Part shown: positions 1 through 7,580 of the stretch, piece after piece
Numbering within the stretch: the stretch's first letter is position 1
Layout of the letters: the number at the start of each line of letters is the position of its first letter
From: CAZMGG01 sp964565715
GTDB taxonomy: Bacteria > Planctomycetota > UBA1135 > UBA2386
Length of the DNA stretch: 20,525 nucleotides
Direction: 5' to 3'
NCBI GenBank assembly: GCA_964565715.1
Contig: CAZMGG010000105.1
Coordinates: 1 to 20,525, forward strand
The notes under the pieces: model-generated
Databases searched by the model: none
Told to the model about the DNA's origin: nothing
What the model saw: only the letters and a program-made list of their open reading frames with translations
Made by a program: the position numbers and the translations under genes

Positions 1-1
1 G

Positions 2-136
2 GGCAAGATCATGCGCCGCATCCTGCGCAAGGTCGCCGAGGGCAACTACACCGAGCTCGGCGACATCTCGACGCTGGCGGAGCCGCAGGTGGTGGAGCAC
101 ATCGTCCAGGGCCACCGAGAGAAGGCGCGCAAGTAG
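2..136 (+). CDS. acs: Acetyl-CoA synthetase, C-terminal end (partial)
   Basis: Only the last 44 codons and the stop lie in the window, read in the frame beginning at base 2. The peptide opens with GKIMRRILRKVAEG and continues with LGDISTLAEPQVVEHIV, which is the C-terminal signature of AMP-forming acetyl-CoA synthetase (acetate + ATP + CoA to acetyl-CoA, AMP and PPi; cytosolic). The lysine in GKIMRR (bases 5-7) is the conserved lysine of the A10 motif. In this family it is needed for adenylate formation and is the residue switched off by reversible acetylation. The gene runs off the left edge, so nothing can be said about its start or regulation. A propionyl-CoA synthetase relative is possible, but the GDISTLA stretch fits Acs best. 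Confidence 0.9.
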   Translation, partial: GKIMRRILRKVAEGNYTELGDISTLAEPQVVEHIVQGHREKARK

Positions 137-171
137 CCCGCAGGCCGGTGCCGCCCGCCGTAGCAGGCGCC

Positions 172-1587
172 ATGCGTTCCCGCCTGCTGCTCGCGTCCTG
201 CCTGCTCGCCGCCCTCCCCGCGCTCCCGGGCCAGGCGCCGCCCGCGCCCCTGCCGCCGATCCCGGCGCCGCCCGACAAGGCCGAGTTCCTGGCCCGCCGC
301 CAGGCCCTGGCCCGCGCGGTGGCCCTCTCCCAGCGCGAGGGCCACGTGGTGATCCTGGTGCGCGGCGCCAGCAAGCGCGCCGACTTCGGCGCCTTCGTGC
401 AGGACCAGGACTTCCTCTACCTGACCGGCATCCAGGAGCCCGACCTCGCCCTGCTGCTGGTGCCCGGCCCCGAGGGCACCCTGCTGGTCGACGAGCTGCT
501 GGTGCCGCCCTTCTCGCGCTTCGCCGCCACCTGGGACGGCACCTTCCTCGCGCCCGGCGAGCAGACCGCCGAGCGCACCGGCTTCCAGACCGCCGGCAAC
601 GTCCGCGCCCTGCCCGACCGCCTGCAGGCGCTGCTCACCGCCGATGCCGCCGGCGAACGGCCGGTGCTCTACACGCCGCTGCTGCCCGCCGCGATGACCG
701 GCAGCACCGACAGCAAGGCCCAGGGCGCCGCCGCCACCATCGCCAAGGACCCGCTCGACGGCCGCCGCTCCCGCGAGGCGGCGCTGCGCGAGAAGCTGCT
801 GGCGCTGATGCCCGGCCTGCGCATCAAGGAGCTGGCCGGCTTCACCCAGCGGCTGCGCTGGCAGAAGTCGCCGGTGGAGATCGGGCTGCTGCGCGCCTCG
901 GCGGAACTGGCCGCCGAGGGCCACGCCGAGGCGATGCGCTCGGCGCGGCCGGGGCTGTACGAGTTCCAGGTCGCGGCGGTGGCGCGCTACGTGTTCTCGC
1001 TGCGCGGCGCCGGCCCTGACGCCTACGCCGCGATCGTCGGCGCCGGCCCCAACGGCTGCATCCTGCACTACAACGCTTTGAACAAGCGGATGGAGGACGG
1101 CGAGCTGGTGGTGATGGACTACGCCGCGACGCTGCACGGCTACGCCAGCGACGTGACGCGGACGTTCCCGGTGAACGGCCGCTTCACGGCAGAGCAGCGC
1201 AAGCTCGTCACCGACGTCTGGGAGATCCAGCAGGAGCTGCTGGCCATGGTCAAGCCCGGCGCGCGGCTCAGCGCGATCGGCCGGCGCTGCTCGGAGATGC
1301 TGCGCGAGCGGGGGTATCGCAGCGACCACGGCCCCTGCCACCACGTCGGCCTGGCGGTGCACGATCCATCGGTGGACGTGCTGCAGGAGGGCATGGTGAT
1401 CACGGTGGAGCCGGGGGCGTACCTGCGGGACAAGGGCATGGGCTGCCGGATCGAGGACACCGTGCTGGTGACGAAGGACGGCCACGAGAACCTGTCGGGG
1501 CACCTGCCGAGCCACCCGGATGCGGTGGAGAAGCTGATGGCGGAGCGGGGCGTGCTGGAAGTGCCGGTGGGGCTGCGACGGCAATAG
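172..1587 (+). CDS. Exported Xaa-Pro aminopeptidase-like M24B metallopeptidase
   Basis: This 471-residue protein looks like an aminopeptidase P, which removes an N-terminal residue preceding proline. The ATG at 172 was chosen over an in-frame GTG at 148 because it gives a clean signal peptide (residues 1 to about 22, ending PGQA). This suggests an extracytoplasmic enzyme, unlike cytosolic E. coli PepP. Residues about 30-165 resemble the AMP_N domain (GIQEPDLALLLVPG). The pita-bread catalytic domain follows with all five dinuclear metal ligands in order: D316 (VVMDYAAT), D327 (SDVTRTFP), H390 (HHVGLAVHD), E413 (VEPGAY) and E428 (RIEDTVLV). H397 is the likely proton shuttle. The spacings H390-E413 and E413-E428 are shorter than I recall for E. 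coli PepP, so loops are trimmed. It lies 35 bases after acs and could be cotranscribed. A prolidase role is possible but less likely. Confidence 0.9.
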   Translation: MRSRLLLASCLLAALPALPGQAPPAPLPPIPAPPDKAEFLARRQALARAVALSQREGHVVILVRGASKRADFGAFVQDQDFLYLTGIQEPDLALLLVPGPEGTLLVDELLVPPFSRFAATWDGTFLAPGEQTAERTGFQTAGNVRALPDRLQALLTADAAGERPVLYTPLLPAAMTGSTDSKAQGAAATIAKDPLDGRRSREAALREKLLALMPGLRIKELAGFTQRLRWQKSPVEIGLLRASAELAAEGHAEAMRSARPGLYEFQVAAVARYVFSLRGAGPDAYAAIVGAGPNGCILHYNALNKRMEDGELVVMDYAATLHGYASDVTRTFPVNGRFTAEQRKLVTDVWEIQQELLAMVKPGARLSAIGRRCSEMLRERGYRSDHGPCHHVGLAVHDPSVDVLQEGMVITVEPGAYLRDKGMGCRIEDTVLVTKDGHENLSGHLPSHPDAVEKLMAERGVLEVPVGLRRQ

Positions 1588-1644
1588 GGGCGGTTGGCAG
1601 AGTCCTATCGAGCGGGACCACCTTGCCTCTTGGAGCAGTCCGAC

Positions 1645-2529
1645 ATGAGTTCTCGGGTTCACGTCGTCGCGTGGAGTCTCTTGGCCGCCACCCTGCTGGC
1701 GTATCTTCTGCTCCAAGGGTGGCGCTCCCACCCGACGCCTTCCGGACCGCCTGCGGATCCCACTCCTGACGCTGGCCGTGACAAAGCAGCACGCGCTGCG
1801 CCCGCTACAGTCAGGGTTCCGGGCGACACCGCACCCGGACTCCTCTCCGCGTCCCCTTCGGCTGCCGTCACCGATGGGGCGCCGGCCGACGGTTCCACGG
1901 ATGCCCGGCTCCGGGCACTGGCAGCGGAGCTCGGCATCGAACACCGTGGAAGGTTGCCACCCGACCAGGAGCAGCGCGTCCTGGCACGGGTCAATCGGGA
2001 GCTGGAGGGTGCCCAGCGCAACCTGGCAACCGCCACTGCGGACTCCGACCCCACGGGGACCGTGCTGATCATGGTCTCGCTGCTCAAGTACCAGCTGGCG
2101 TCGTCGATGCTGCAGAAGGGAGACTACCTCACCGTCGCCGGTGTTCGTGTGCCGAGCGCTACTGGCGATCTCGATCCGATGACCATGCTGGGTGCGGCGG
2201 TGCTGCACGGCGAGGCCGTGAGCGTCGTGTTCCCCATTGCTGCGTCGCCAGGCAGTGACCTGCACGCCCTGAAGCACTTCTCGGGAGACTTGGAGCAGCA
2301 GCGACTCCAGACGGTCGTCGACACCTTCAACCAGTTGCCGCTGGAGACCCGCCGTAGCCGGGCCACCGAAATGCTTGAGGCTCGCAGGCAGATCGAGGAA
2401 CTGGTCGCGGCCCAGCGACGTGGTGAGATCACCCCAGCAGAGCAGCTGCGTCGCGAAGCCGAATGGGCTTCGAGGCTGCCGCCGCGTGGGACCTTCGTCA
2501 TCCGGGACACCTGGAGCTTGGGCAGGTAG
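1645..2529 (+). CDS. Membrane-anchored protein of unknown function
   Basis: I do not recognise this 294-residue protein. The ATG at 1645 was chosen because GGAG sits about nine bases upstream and because it begins just before a single hydrophobic helix (about residues 7-26, VVAWSLLAATLLAYLLLQGW). An upstream TTG at 1594 would add 17 residues but lacks such support. After the helix comes a Pro/Ala/Thr-rich linker (about 30-85), then a mostly helical region. The last 80 residues are charged and probably coiled (RQIEELVAAQRRGEITPAEQ). The likely topology is one N-terminal anchor with the rest outside the cytoplasm. Codon third positions are visibly less GC-biased than in its neighbours, which suggests a lineage-specific or transferred gene. 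It follows the peptidase by 57 bases. Confidence 0.7.
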   Translation: MSSRVHVVAWSLLAATLLAYLLLQGWRSHPTPSGPPADPTPDAGRDKAARAAPATVRVPGDTAPGLLSASPSAAVTDGAPADGSTDARLRALAAELGIEHRGRLPPDQEQRVLARVNRELEGAQRNLATATADSDPTGTVLIMVSLLKYQLASSMLQKGDYLTVAGVRVPSATGDLDPMTMLGAAVLHGEAVSVVFPIAASPGSDLHALKHFSGDLEQQRLQTVVDTFNQLPLETRRSRATEMLEARRQIEELVAAQRRGEITPAEQLRREAEWASRLPPRGTFVIRDTWSLGR

Positions 2530-2554
2530 GGCTGGGGGAGATGGCCGGGCCCGC

Positions 2555-2582
2555 TTGACCGATCCCAAGGGCTCCGTACGGT
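2555..2582 (+). promoter_or_regulatory. Putative promoter of the discoidin-domain protein gene
   Basis: TTGACC (2555-2560) is followed after 16 bases by TACGGT (2577-2582), a plausible -35/-10 pair about 75 bases ahead of the ATG at 2656. The same nine bases GCTTGACCG surround the -35 box of the BlaI gene promoter at 17519-17527, which supports both calls. The leader then carries AGGAG (2640-2644) as a possible ribosome-binding site. No experimental evidence exists here. Confidence 0.4.
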
Positions 2583-2655
2583 GCCATCCTTGCGGTGTGG
2601 CCCGCGGCCGCGCCGCCCTCTGCCCGGACCATCCCTCGTAGGAGCACTGGATCCC

Positions 2656-4233
2656 ATGCTGTCCACCCGTGCCGTGTTCGCCGCCCTCCTCGCCCTCGCC
2701 CTGTCCGGTTCCGCCAGCGCCCAGTTCATCCCGGGCGTCACCGCGACCAGCGGCATGGGCACCTTCTCCACCTACAACATCCAGAACCTGACCAACGGCC
2801 AGGGCCTGTCGGCGATGACGCTGAACGGGACCCACTCGAACGTCTGGCAGGACATGTGGATCACCAACGCCATCACCACCGGCTGGCTGCAGTTCGACCT
2901 GAACACCGTGCAGCCGTTGGCCGGCATCGCCGTGTGGAACTACAACTCGTCGATCAGCACCGGCCGCGGCATTGCCCTGATGGACGTGTCGCTGTCGACC
3001 GACGGCAGCAACTGGACCTTCCTGTCGCGCGAGTCGGTGCCGCAGGCCAATGCGTCGGCGGCGCTCCTGCCCTACATCATCGGCGCCGGCGGTCTGCCGG
3101 CGCGCTACGTGCGCTTCGACGTGCTCGCCAATCACGGCAACAACTACACCGGCCTGTCGGAGGTGCAGTTCGTGGCGGGCGGCGCCGGCACGATCGGCGC
3201 CAACAACACCCTGGGACAGGGCTGCATCCGCGAGCGGGCGTCGTTCTACGAATCGTTCACCACCGCCGCGGCGTTCGATCTCGCCAACAGCTCGTTCAGC
3301 ATGATCCCGAACGGCCCGTCCTACGTCGTGGTCGGCGGCGCCGGCACCTACCTGCCGCCGTCGGCGACGGCGGGCACGTTGTCGCTGGCCAACAACGCCC
3401 AGGTGCTGGTGTCGCTGCCGGCGCCGTTCGCCTACCCGGGCGGCAGCACCAGCAGCCTGATGGTGTGCTCCAACGGCTTCGTGTCGGTGGCGTCGGGCAA
3501 CGGCACCGGCGCCGCGCCGACGGTGAACACGATGCTGAACGCGACGCAGACCGGCTGGTGGGTCTGGCACGACTTCAACCCCGCCGCCGCCGGCAGCGGC
3601 CAGGTGCGCTTCGAGGTGGTGGGCGGCGTCGCGGTGATCACCTGGGACGGCGTCTATGACAACGGCGGCACCACTCCTGCCAGCGCCAGCACGTTCCAGT
3701 TCCAGTTCGACACGGCGAGCGGCATCGTCCACGTCGTGTTCCAGGGCATGAGTGCCGGCGGCAACGGCTACCTGGTCGGCTGGTCGCCGGGCGGCCCCAG
3801 CGCCGATCACGGCAGCCTGGACCTGTCGGCGGCGCTGCCGGGCACGATCCAGCTGGCCGCCAACGACGTGCTGCCGCTCAGCCTGGTGGGCACGACCCGG
3901 CCGATCGTCGGCAGCACCTGGACGCTGACCACGAGCAATGTGCCGGCCACGGCGACGCTCGGCTTCGACGCCTACGGGCTGGCCGATCCGGGCGTGCCCG
4001 ACCTCGGGCACCTCGGCGCGCCGGGCTGCGGCCAGCGCAGCTCGCTGGACGCGCTGGTGGTCTGGCTGGCCTCGGGCAGCACGCACACGGCGTCGGTGGC
4101 GGTGCCGAACAACCCGTCGCTTTCCGGGCTGCAGGTGTTCGCCCAGACCATCGTGCTGGTGCCCGGGATCAACGGCCTGTTCGGCGGCGCGATCACGTCC
4201 AACGGCATCGCCGGCCTGGTCGGCACCCTCTAG
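2656..4233 (+). CDS. Secreted protein with F5/8C (discoidin)-like domain
   Basis: This is a 525-residue exported protein. The ATG at 2656 gives a textbook signal peptide (residues 1 to about 22, ending GSASA-Q). Residues about 30-175 look like an F5/8 type C (discoidin) carbohydrate- or surface-binding domain: ITTGWLQFDLN, VSLSTDGSNWTFLSRE, ARYVRFDV and TGLSEVQF are its usual landmarks. Residues about 180-390 form a second beta-rich module starting GQGCIRERASFYESF, of a kind I associate with large exported planctomycete proteins. The last 120 residues hold a Cys-containing beta domain (LGAPGCGQRSS) ending in a strand with SNGIAGLVG. The role is probably adhesion or substrate binding; no catalytic motif is visible. 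The stop codon overlaps the stop of the opposing ATPase gene. Confidence 0.8.
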   Translation: MLSTRAVFAALLALALSGSASAQFIPGVTATSGMGTFSTYNIQNLTNGQGLSAMTLNGTHSNVWQDMWITNAITTGWLQFDLNTVQPLAGIAVWNYNSSISTGRGIALMDVSLSTDGSNWTFLSRESVPQANASAALLPYIIGAGGLPARYVRFDVLANHGNNYTGLSEVQFVAGGAGTIGANNTLGQGCIRERASFYESFTTAAAFDLANSSFSMIPNGPSYVVVGGAGTYLPPSATAGTLSLANNAQVLVSLPAPFAYPGGSTSSLMVCSNGFVSVASGNGTGAAPTVNTMLNATQTGWWVWHDFNPAAAGSGQVRFEVVGGVAVITWDGVYDNGGTTPASASTFQFQFDTASGIVHVVFQGMSAGGNGYLVGWSPGGPSADHGSLDLSAALPGTIQLAANDVLPLSLVGTTRPIVGSTWTLTTSNVPATATLGFDAYGLADPGVPDLGHLGAPGCGQRSSLDALVVWLASGSTHTASVAVPNNPSLSGLQVFAQTIVLVPGINGLFGGAITSNGIAGLVGTL

Positions 4234-5840
4234 GCGCGCCGGTAGTCCATCCGCACGATGTCGGTGGTGTAGTCGTTGCCCATCGACTTGAGCACGCGGA
4301 AGGCGGGCCGCAGGCCGCCGCCGGGGCCGCCCTGGCCGGCCTCCTCGACGTGGAAGTGCAGCACGTTGTCGAAGCCGGTCAGGTAGGGCGACGGGTCGAA
4401 GTCGAGGCGGCCCTTGGCCGAGCCCGGCGGCACCAGGTCGACGAACAGCGGCGTGACGCCGCGGTAGCGCAGCAGGTCGAGCATCGCCGCGACCATGAAC
4501 TTCTGGTTCTGGATCAGCGGGAAGCGGTCCTGCAGGCGGAAGATGTTGTCGAACGCCAGCCGCTGCACCGTGCGGCCGTTCTCGCCGGCGTGGCCGCCGT
4601 CGACCAGCCGCACCATGTCCCAGGTGAACTTGCCCGGCGAGATGAACTCCGGGTGCAGGTAGAGCACGCGGAAGTCCGGGTGGAAGCCCTGGCCGTCCTC
4701 GCTGAGGCAGTGGGCGCGCAGCACGGCGTCGCGGGAGCAGATCCGGCGGATCGCGTCGCGGTCCTCGCGGGTGCTGAGCATCAGCACCGTCTCGCCGCGG
4801 GCGCGGCCCGCCGCCAGGAAGCGCAGGGCCAGCAGGGTGCCGCGCACGCCCGGCTCGGCCAGCAGCACGGTCGAGCTGCAGGCGCCGGGGCCGGTGCCGT
4901 TCTGGAAGGCGGCGTTCAGGTCGGGGTGGCCGAGGTCGATGGGCTGCTCGCCGCGGCGCGGCACCTGGAAGCCGGCCTGGTCGCGGGCGATCGACAACTG
5001 GGCGGCCACCGAGGGATAGATGTGCATGCCCGGGCCGCGCTCGTTGCGCGCGCCCAGGTAGACGTCACGGGTGATGCCCTTGCCGGCGATCGAGAAGTGG
5101 TGCGCGCCGCGGTAGTAGTACTGGTGGCGGGCCTTGAGGATCTCGATGGCGCGCACCTTGAACGCGCCGGGCTCCTCGTGGAAGGACAGGTGGATCAGCA
5201 GGTCGGTGGAGAACTCCTCGGCGCTCGGCACCTTCAGGTCGCGGGGGCCGGCGTCCTCCATGACGAAGACGCCGTGGATCCGGTCCTGCAGCAGCGCCCG
5301 GCGGGTCTCCAGCAGCGCCGTGCGCTTGTCGAAGTAGTCGAGGTCGGTGAGCAGCAGGCCGACGTTGTCGACGCAGGCCATGTGCACGTGGCCGGCCATC
5401 TTGTAGTTGCCGATCTCGGCGAGGATCCACTCGACGTCGACGCTGGTGCCGCGCGCGCCCTTCTGCAGGGCCGCCGGCCGCGCCTGGGTCAGCACCAGGC
5501 GGGTGCGGCCGTTGGGCGTGGTGGCCTCCAGGCACAGCCGGCCGGGGATCTCGCGGGGCAGCACCTCGACCTGGGCATCGCGGCGGAACCAGTCGAAGTC
5601 CGATTCGAGCTTCTTGTGCAGGCTCTCCGGCGAGTGCTCCACCGAGTAGTAGAGGAAGGTCTGCCCGTCCTCGCCCTCGAGCCAGGCGCGGGCCGCCATC
5701 TCCAGGGCCAGCAGGGTCTTGCCGGTGCCCGGCCCGCCGGAGATGCAGACGAACGCGGCGCCGTCGTCGGGATGGCGGATGCCGCCGCCGAGGATGCCAT
5801 CGAGGCCGTCGATGCCGGTCTTCAGGGTCGTGAACGCCAC
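4230..5840 (-). CDS. KaiC/RadA-like RecA-superfamily ATPase with degenerate second lobe
   Basis: This is a 536-residue cytosolic ATPase of the KaiC type. The start is GTG at 5840, giving MAFTTLKTGIDGLDGILGGG, the standard KaiC opening (TGi.gLD.ll.GG). Walker A is GGPGTGKT (residues 35-42), SVEHSPESL (66-74) stands where KaiC carries its catalytic glutamates, and the Walker B strand ends at D158 (HMACVDN). The second half (about residues 320-536) keeps the outline of another RecA lobe (LLAEPGVRGTLLALRFL, then TPLFVDLV), but its P-loop has lost the GK[ST] lysine. The protein therefore probably hydrolyses ATP in only one lobe. Its 3' end meets the discoidin-protein gene in a shared CTAG. A sulfotransferase-like gene lies 43 bases upstream on the same strand, but a TACCGT box six bases before the GTG suggests its own leaderless promoter. 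No kaiA or kaiB is nearby, so a clock role is not supported. Confidence 0.85.
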   Translation of the reverse strand: MAFTTLKTGIDGLDGILGGGIRHPDDGAAFVCISGGPGTGKTLLALEMAARAWLEGEDGQTFLYYSVEHSPESLHKKLESDFDWFRRDAQVEVLPREIPGRLCLEATTPNGRTRLVLTQARPAALQKGARGTSVDVEWILAEIGNYKMAGHVHMACVDNVGLLLTDLDYFDKRTALLETRRALLQDRIHGVFVMEDAGPRDLKVPSAEEFSTDLLIHLSFHEEPGAFKVRAIEILKARHQYYYRGAHHFSIAGKGITRDVYLGARNERGPGMHIYPSVAAQLSIARDQAGFQVPRRGEQPIDLGHPDLNAAFQNGTGPGACSSTVLLAEPGVRGTLLALRFLAAGRARGETVLMLSTREDRDAIRRICSRDAVLRAHCLSEDGQGFHPDFRVLYLHPEFISPGKFTWDMVRLVDGGHAGENGRTVQRLAFDNIFRLQDRFPLIQNQKFMVAAMLDLLRYRGVTPLFVDLVPPGSAKGRLDFDPSPYLTGFDNVLHFHVEEAGQGGPGGGLRPAFRVLKSMGNDYTTDIVRMDYRRA

Positions 5841-5846
5841 CGCCGG

Positions 5847-5852
5847 ACGGTA
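5847..5852 (-). promoter_or_regulatory. Putative -10 box of leaderless KaiC-like gene
   Basis: On the minus strand TACCGT is followed by only six bases and then the GTG start at 5840. A TANNNT hexamer at this distance would place transcription initiation at or next to the start codon. No Shine-Dalgarno sequence is present. The same layout recurs at other genes in the window. Confidence 0.4.
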
Positions 5853-5883
5853 GCGGTGTCGGCGGCACGTTGCCAGGAGCCGA

Positions 5884-6888
5884 TCAGCGGGCGCCGGGCG
5901 GCTGCCGCGCCGTGCGCAGTTCGTCCACCTGTTTCTGCAGCGCGACGACGGCGCTGGCCAACAGACCCAGCGCTCGGAACGCGCTGTCGGTGGCCGTCGG
6001 CGCCGTCCGTTCCGGGATCTGGGGCTCGAAGATCGCGCTGAAGTCGGCGTGCGGGAAGTGCTCGCGATGCAGCGCCCGGTTCTCCTCGGCGAAGGCCGCC
6101 AGCACGGCGCGCCGGGTGTCGGCGGCGAGGAACACCGGCTGCCGGTCGTGCCGCGGCAGCAGCCGGTCCAGCACGTCCAGCATGCTGTGATCGTGCAGGG
6201 AGGCGAACAGGCCAGGGTTGCGCCACAGCACCTCCAGCACGGCGCCGTCGGGCGACTGGTTCTGGTCGGCCACCGGCCGCATGCCGGCGATGTCGATGCC
6301 CAGCACCGCGGCGAAGTCCGGGATCACCGCGCCGCCGTGCAGCGCCGAGGGATGCAGGGGCCGGACGTGCCGGCCCGCCGGCACCGGCCGCCAGCGTTCC
6401 AGCACGGCGGCGAAGCCGGGGTAGCGCTGGCGGGTCGCGCGCCGGCAGAAGTCCTCCAGACAGATGCCCTCGCGCAGGTGCCATTGCTTCCAGGCCGAGA
6501 CCTGCCAGTCGTCCTGCCGCCGCAGGTAGTAGACGAGCTGCAGGTCGAAGCGCTCGTGTTCGCCGCGGAACAGCGCCTCGCCGCCGGGATTGCACAGGTT
6601 CTCGGCGCTGATCAGGGCCGCGCGGTGGCTGCCCTTCGCCAGCCGTTCGTGCAGCACGGTGAGGGCCGCAGCGACCCGTTCGCGGCCGGCGGGCCCGGCC
6701 TGCAGCTGCGTCTCGAAGAACTGCACCGGGAAGCCCTCCAGCGGGCCCCGTTCCGGAAAGCGCAGCTGCGCATCGGCCACCAGCAGGCCCTGGGCCTGCA
6801 GCGCCGCGAGGTTCTGGCGGGCGAACTCCTGCAGGGTGGTGCTGGCGCACTTGGAGTGACCGATGTGCAGGAACAGCTTCGGGCGCAT
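5884..6888 (-). CDS. P-loop sulfotransferase-like protein
   Basis: This is a 334-residue protein of the PAPS-dependent sulfotransferase fold, which transfers sulfate from 3'-phosphoadenylyl sulfate to a sugar or other hydroxyl. The N-terminus carries the 5'-phosphosulfate loop after the first strand: LHIGHSKCASTTLQ (residues 7-20), comparable to the HIG.PKtGTtsiQ motif of this family. A second landmark, YLRRQDDWQVSAWKQ (121-135), matches the 3'-phosphate-binding segment with Arg123/Arg124 and Ser131. The unusual S-K-C-A-S-T version of the loop weakens substrate prediction. The last 50 residues end in a short coiled-coil (VALQKQVDELRTAR). The natural substrate cannot be read from the sequence; bacterial relatives often modify surface polysaccharides. 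It starts at ATG 6888, just downstream of TACGCT, and precedes the KaiC-like gene on the same strand. Confidence 0.7.
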   Translation of the reverse strand: MRPKLFLHIGHSKCASTTLQEFARQNLAALQAQGLLVADAQLRFPERGPLEGFPVQFFETQLQAGPAGRERVAAALTVLHERLAKGSHRAALISAENLCNPGGEALFRGEHERFDLQLVYYLRRQDDWQVSAWKQWHLREGICLEDFCRRATRQRYPGFAAVLERWRPVPAGRHVRPLHPSALHGGAVIPDFAAVLGIDIAGMRPVADQNQSPDGAVLEVLWRNPGLFASLHDHSMLDVLDRLLPRHDRQPVFLAADTRRAVLAAFAEENRALHREHFPHADFSAIFEPQIPERTAPTATDSAFRALGLLASAVVALQKQVDELRTARQPPGAR

Positions 6889-6895
6889 CGGCGGA

Positions 6896-6901
6896 AGCGT
6901 A
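6896..6901 (-). promoter_or_regulatory. Putative -10 box of leaderless sulfotransferase-like gene
   Basis: On the minus strand TACGCT is followed by TCCGCCG and then ATG (6888). The DUF3187 gene at 10453 has TAGGCT, the identical TCCGCCG spacer, then ATG. This near-identical 16-base start region at two unrelated genes supports a real promoter element with a leaderless transcript. Confidence 0.5.
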
Positions 6902-6953
6902 TCCAGGCCTCCGCGCGCTTGGCGCGGCCGTTCCGGCCCCGCAAGATGACGCC

Positions 6954-7580
6954 GTGCTGCCCGAGGTCACCGACTTCTGCCGTCTCTACCTGTTCCGCCA
7001 CCCGGAACTGGACGAAGCCCATCGCCAGGTCGCGGTCGGCGCGGGTCCCGCCGACCTGAGCCGGCGCGGCCGGGCCCAGCTGCTGACCTGGGCGCAGTGG
7101 CTCGAGGACGTGGCGCTGACGGCGGTGCACAGCAGCACGCAGCCGCAGTGTCACGATCCGGCCCGCGGCCTGGCCCAGGCCCGCTCGGTCGAGGTGGTGC
7201 CGGACGCCCGCCTGCGCGACCAGGAGATGGGCCGCTGGCAGGGCCGCGCCTGGCAGGAGATCGCCCAGCAGGAGGGCGACGCGGTGCGCGACTTCTTCGG
7301 CGACTTCGGCGAGGCGCAGGCGCCGGGCGGCGAGAACCTCGGCCAGGCCGTCGAGCGCGTGCTGGAGTGGTGGACGGAGCGGGCGCCGACGGCGATCGGC
7401 CAGTCCCTGGCGGTGGTCCTGCCCGGGGCGCTCATCTCGGGCTTCACCGCGGCGATGCTCGGCATGCGCCTGTCGCGCTGCATCTCGCTGAACCTGCCGC
7501 ACGGCGGGCTCGGCGTGCTCGACGTGTTCGGCAACGGCGTGCGGATCGCCTGCTGGAACGCGACGGCGCTGGACGACTGA
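6954..7580 (+). CDS. Histidine phosphatase-superfamily protein, probably catalytically impaired
   Basis: This 208-residue protein has the phosphoglycerate mutase/histidine phosphatase fold. It shows YLFRHPELD (His16 of the RHG motif), LSRRGRAQ, the acid residue region LRDQEMGRWQGR (Glu91) and PGGENLGQAVERV. The family's second catalytic histidine (usually V-S-H-G) is replaced: the strand reads VVLPGALIS, with Pro157 in the histidine position. The phosphate-clamping arginine of the SSDLxRA motif is also gone (HSSTQPQC, Gln65), and RHG is RHP. Such a protein may bind phosphorylated ligands without hydrolysing them. The GTG start at 6954 is the only reasonable start, and CAAGAT lies six bases upstream as a weak -10 box. 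It diverges from the sulfotransferase-like gene across 65 bases and is followed at once by a strong hairpin. Confidence 0.75.
   Translation: MLPEVTDFCRLYLFRHPELDEAHRQVAVGAGPADLSRRGRAQLLTWAQWLEDVALTAVHSSTQPQCHDPARGLAQARSVEVVPDARLRDQEMGRWQGRAWQEIAQQEGDAVRDFFGDFGEAQAPGGENLGQAVERVLEWWTERAPTAIGQSLAVVLPGALISGFTAAMLGMRLSRCISLNLPHGGLGVLDVFGNGVRIACWNATALDD

Noticed and set aside
1588..2655. Genomic island or mobile element around the less GC-rich orphan gene
   Set aside because: No integrase, transposase, tRNA, direct repeat or terminal inverted repeat was found at its borders.
2530..2655. Short upstream coding extension of the discoidin-domain protein (in-frame start at 2581)
   Set aside because: The extra 25 residues are Pro/Arg-rich and would precede a complete signal peptide. 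The ATG at 2656 is far better.
46..4086. Open minus-strand frame of 1346 codons
   Set aside because: It is antisense to three supported plus-strand genes. It is very rich in Arg, Ala, Gly, His and Gln as expected for a shadow frame in high-GC DNA, and has no domain signature.
4230..5840. Circadian clock component
   Set aside because: KaiC similarity alone does not imply a clock. There is no kaiA or kaiB nearby, and the second lobe has lost its P-loop.
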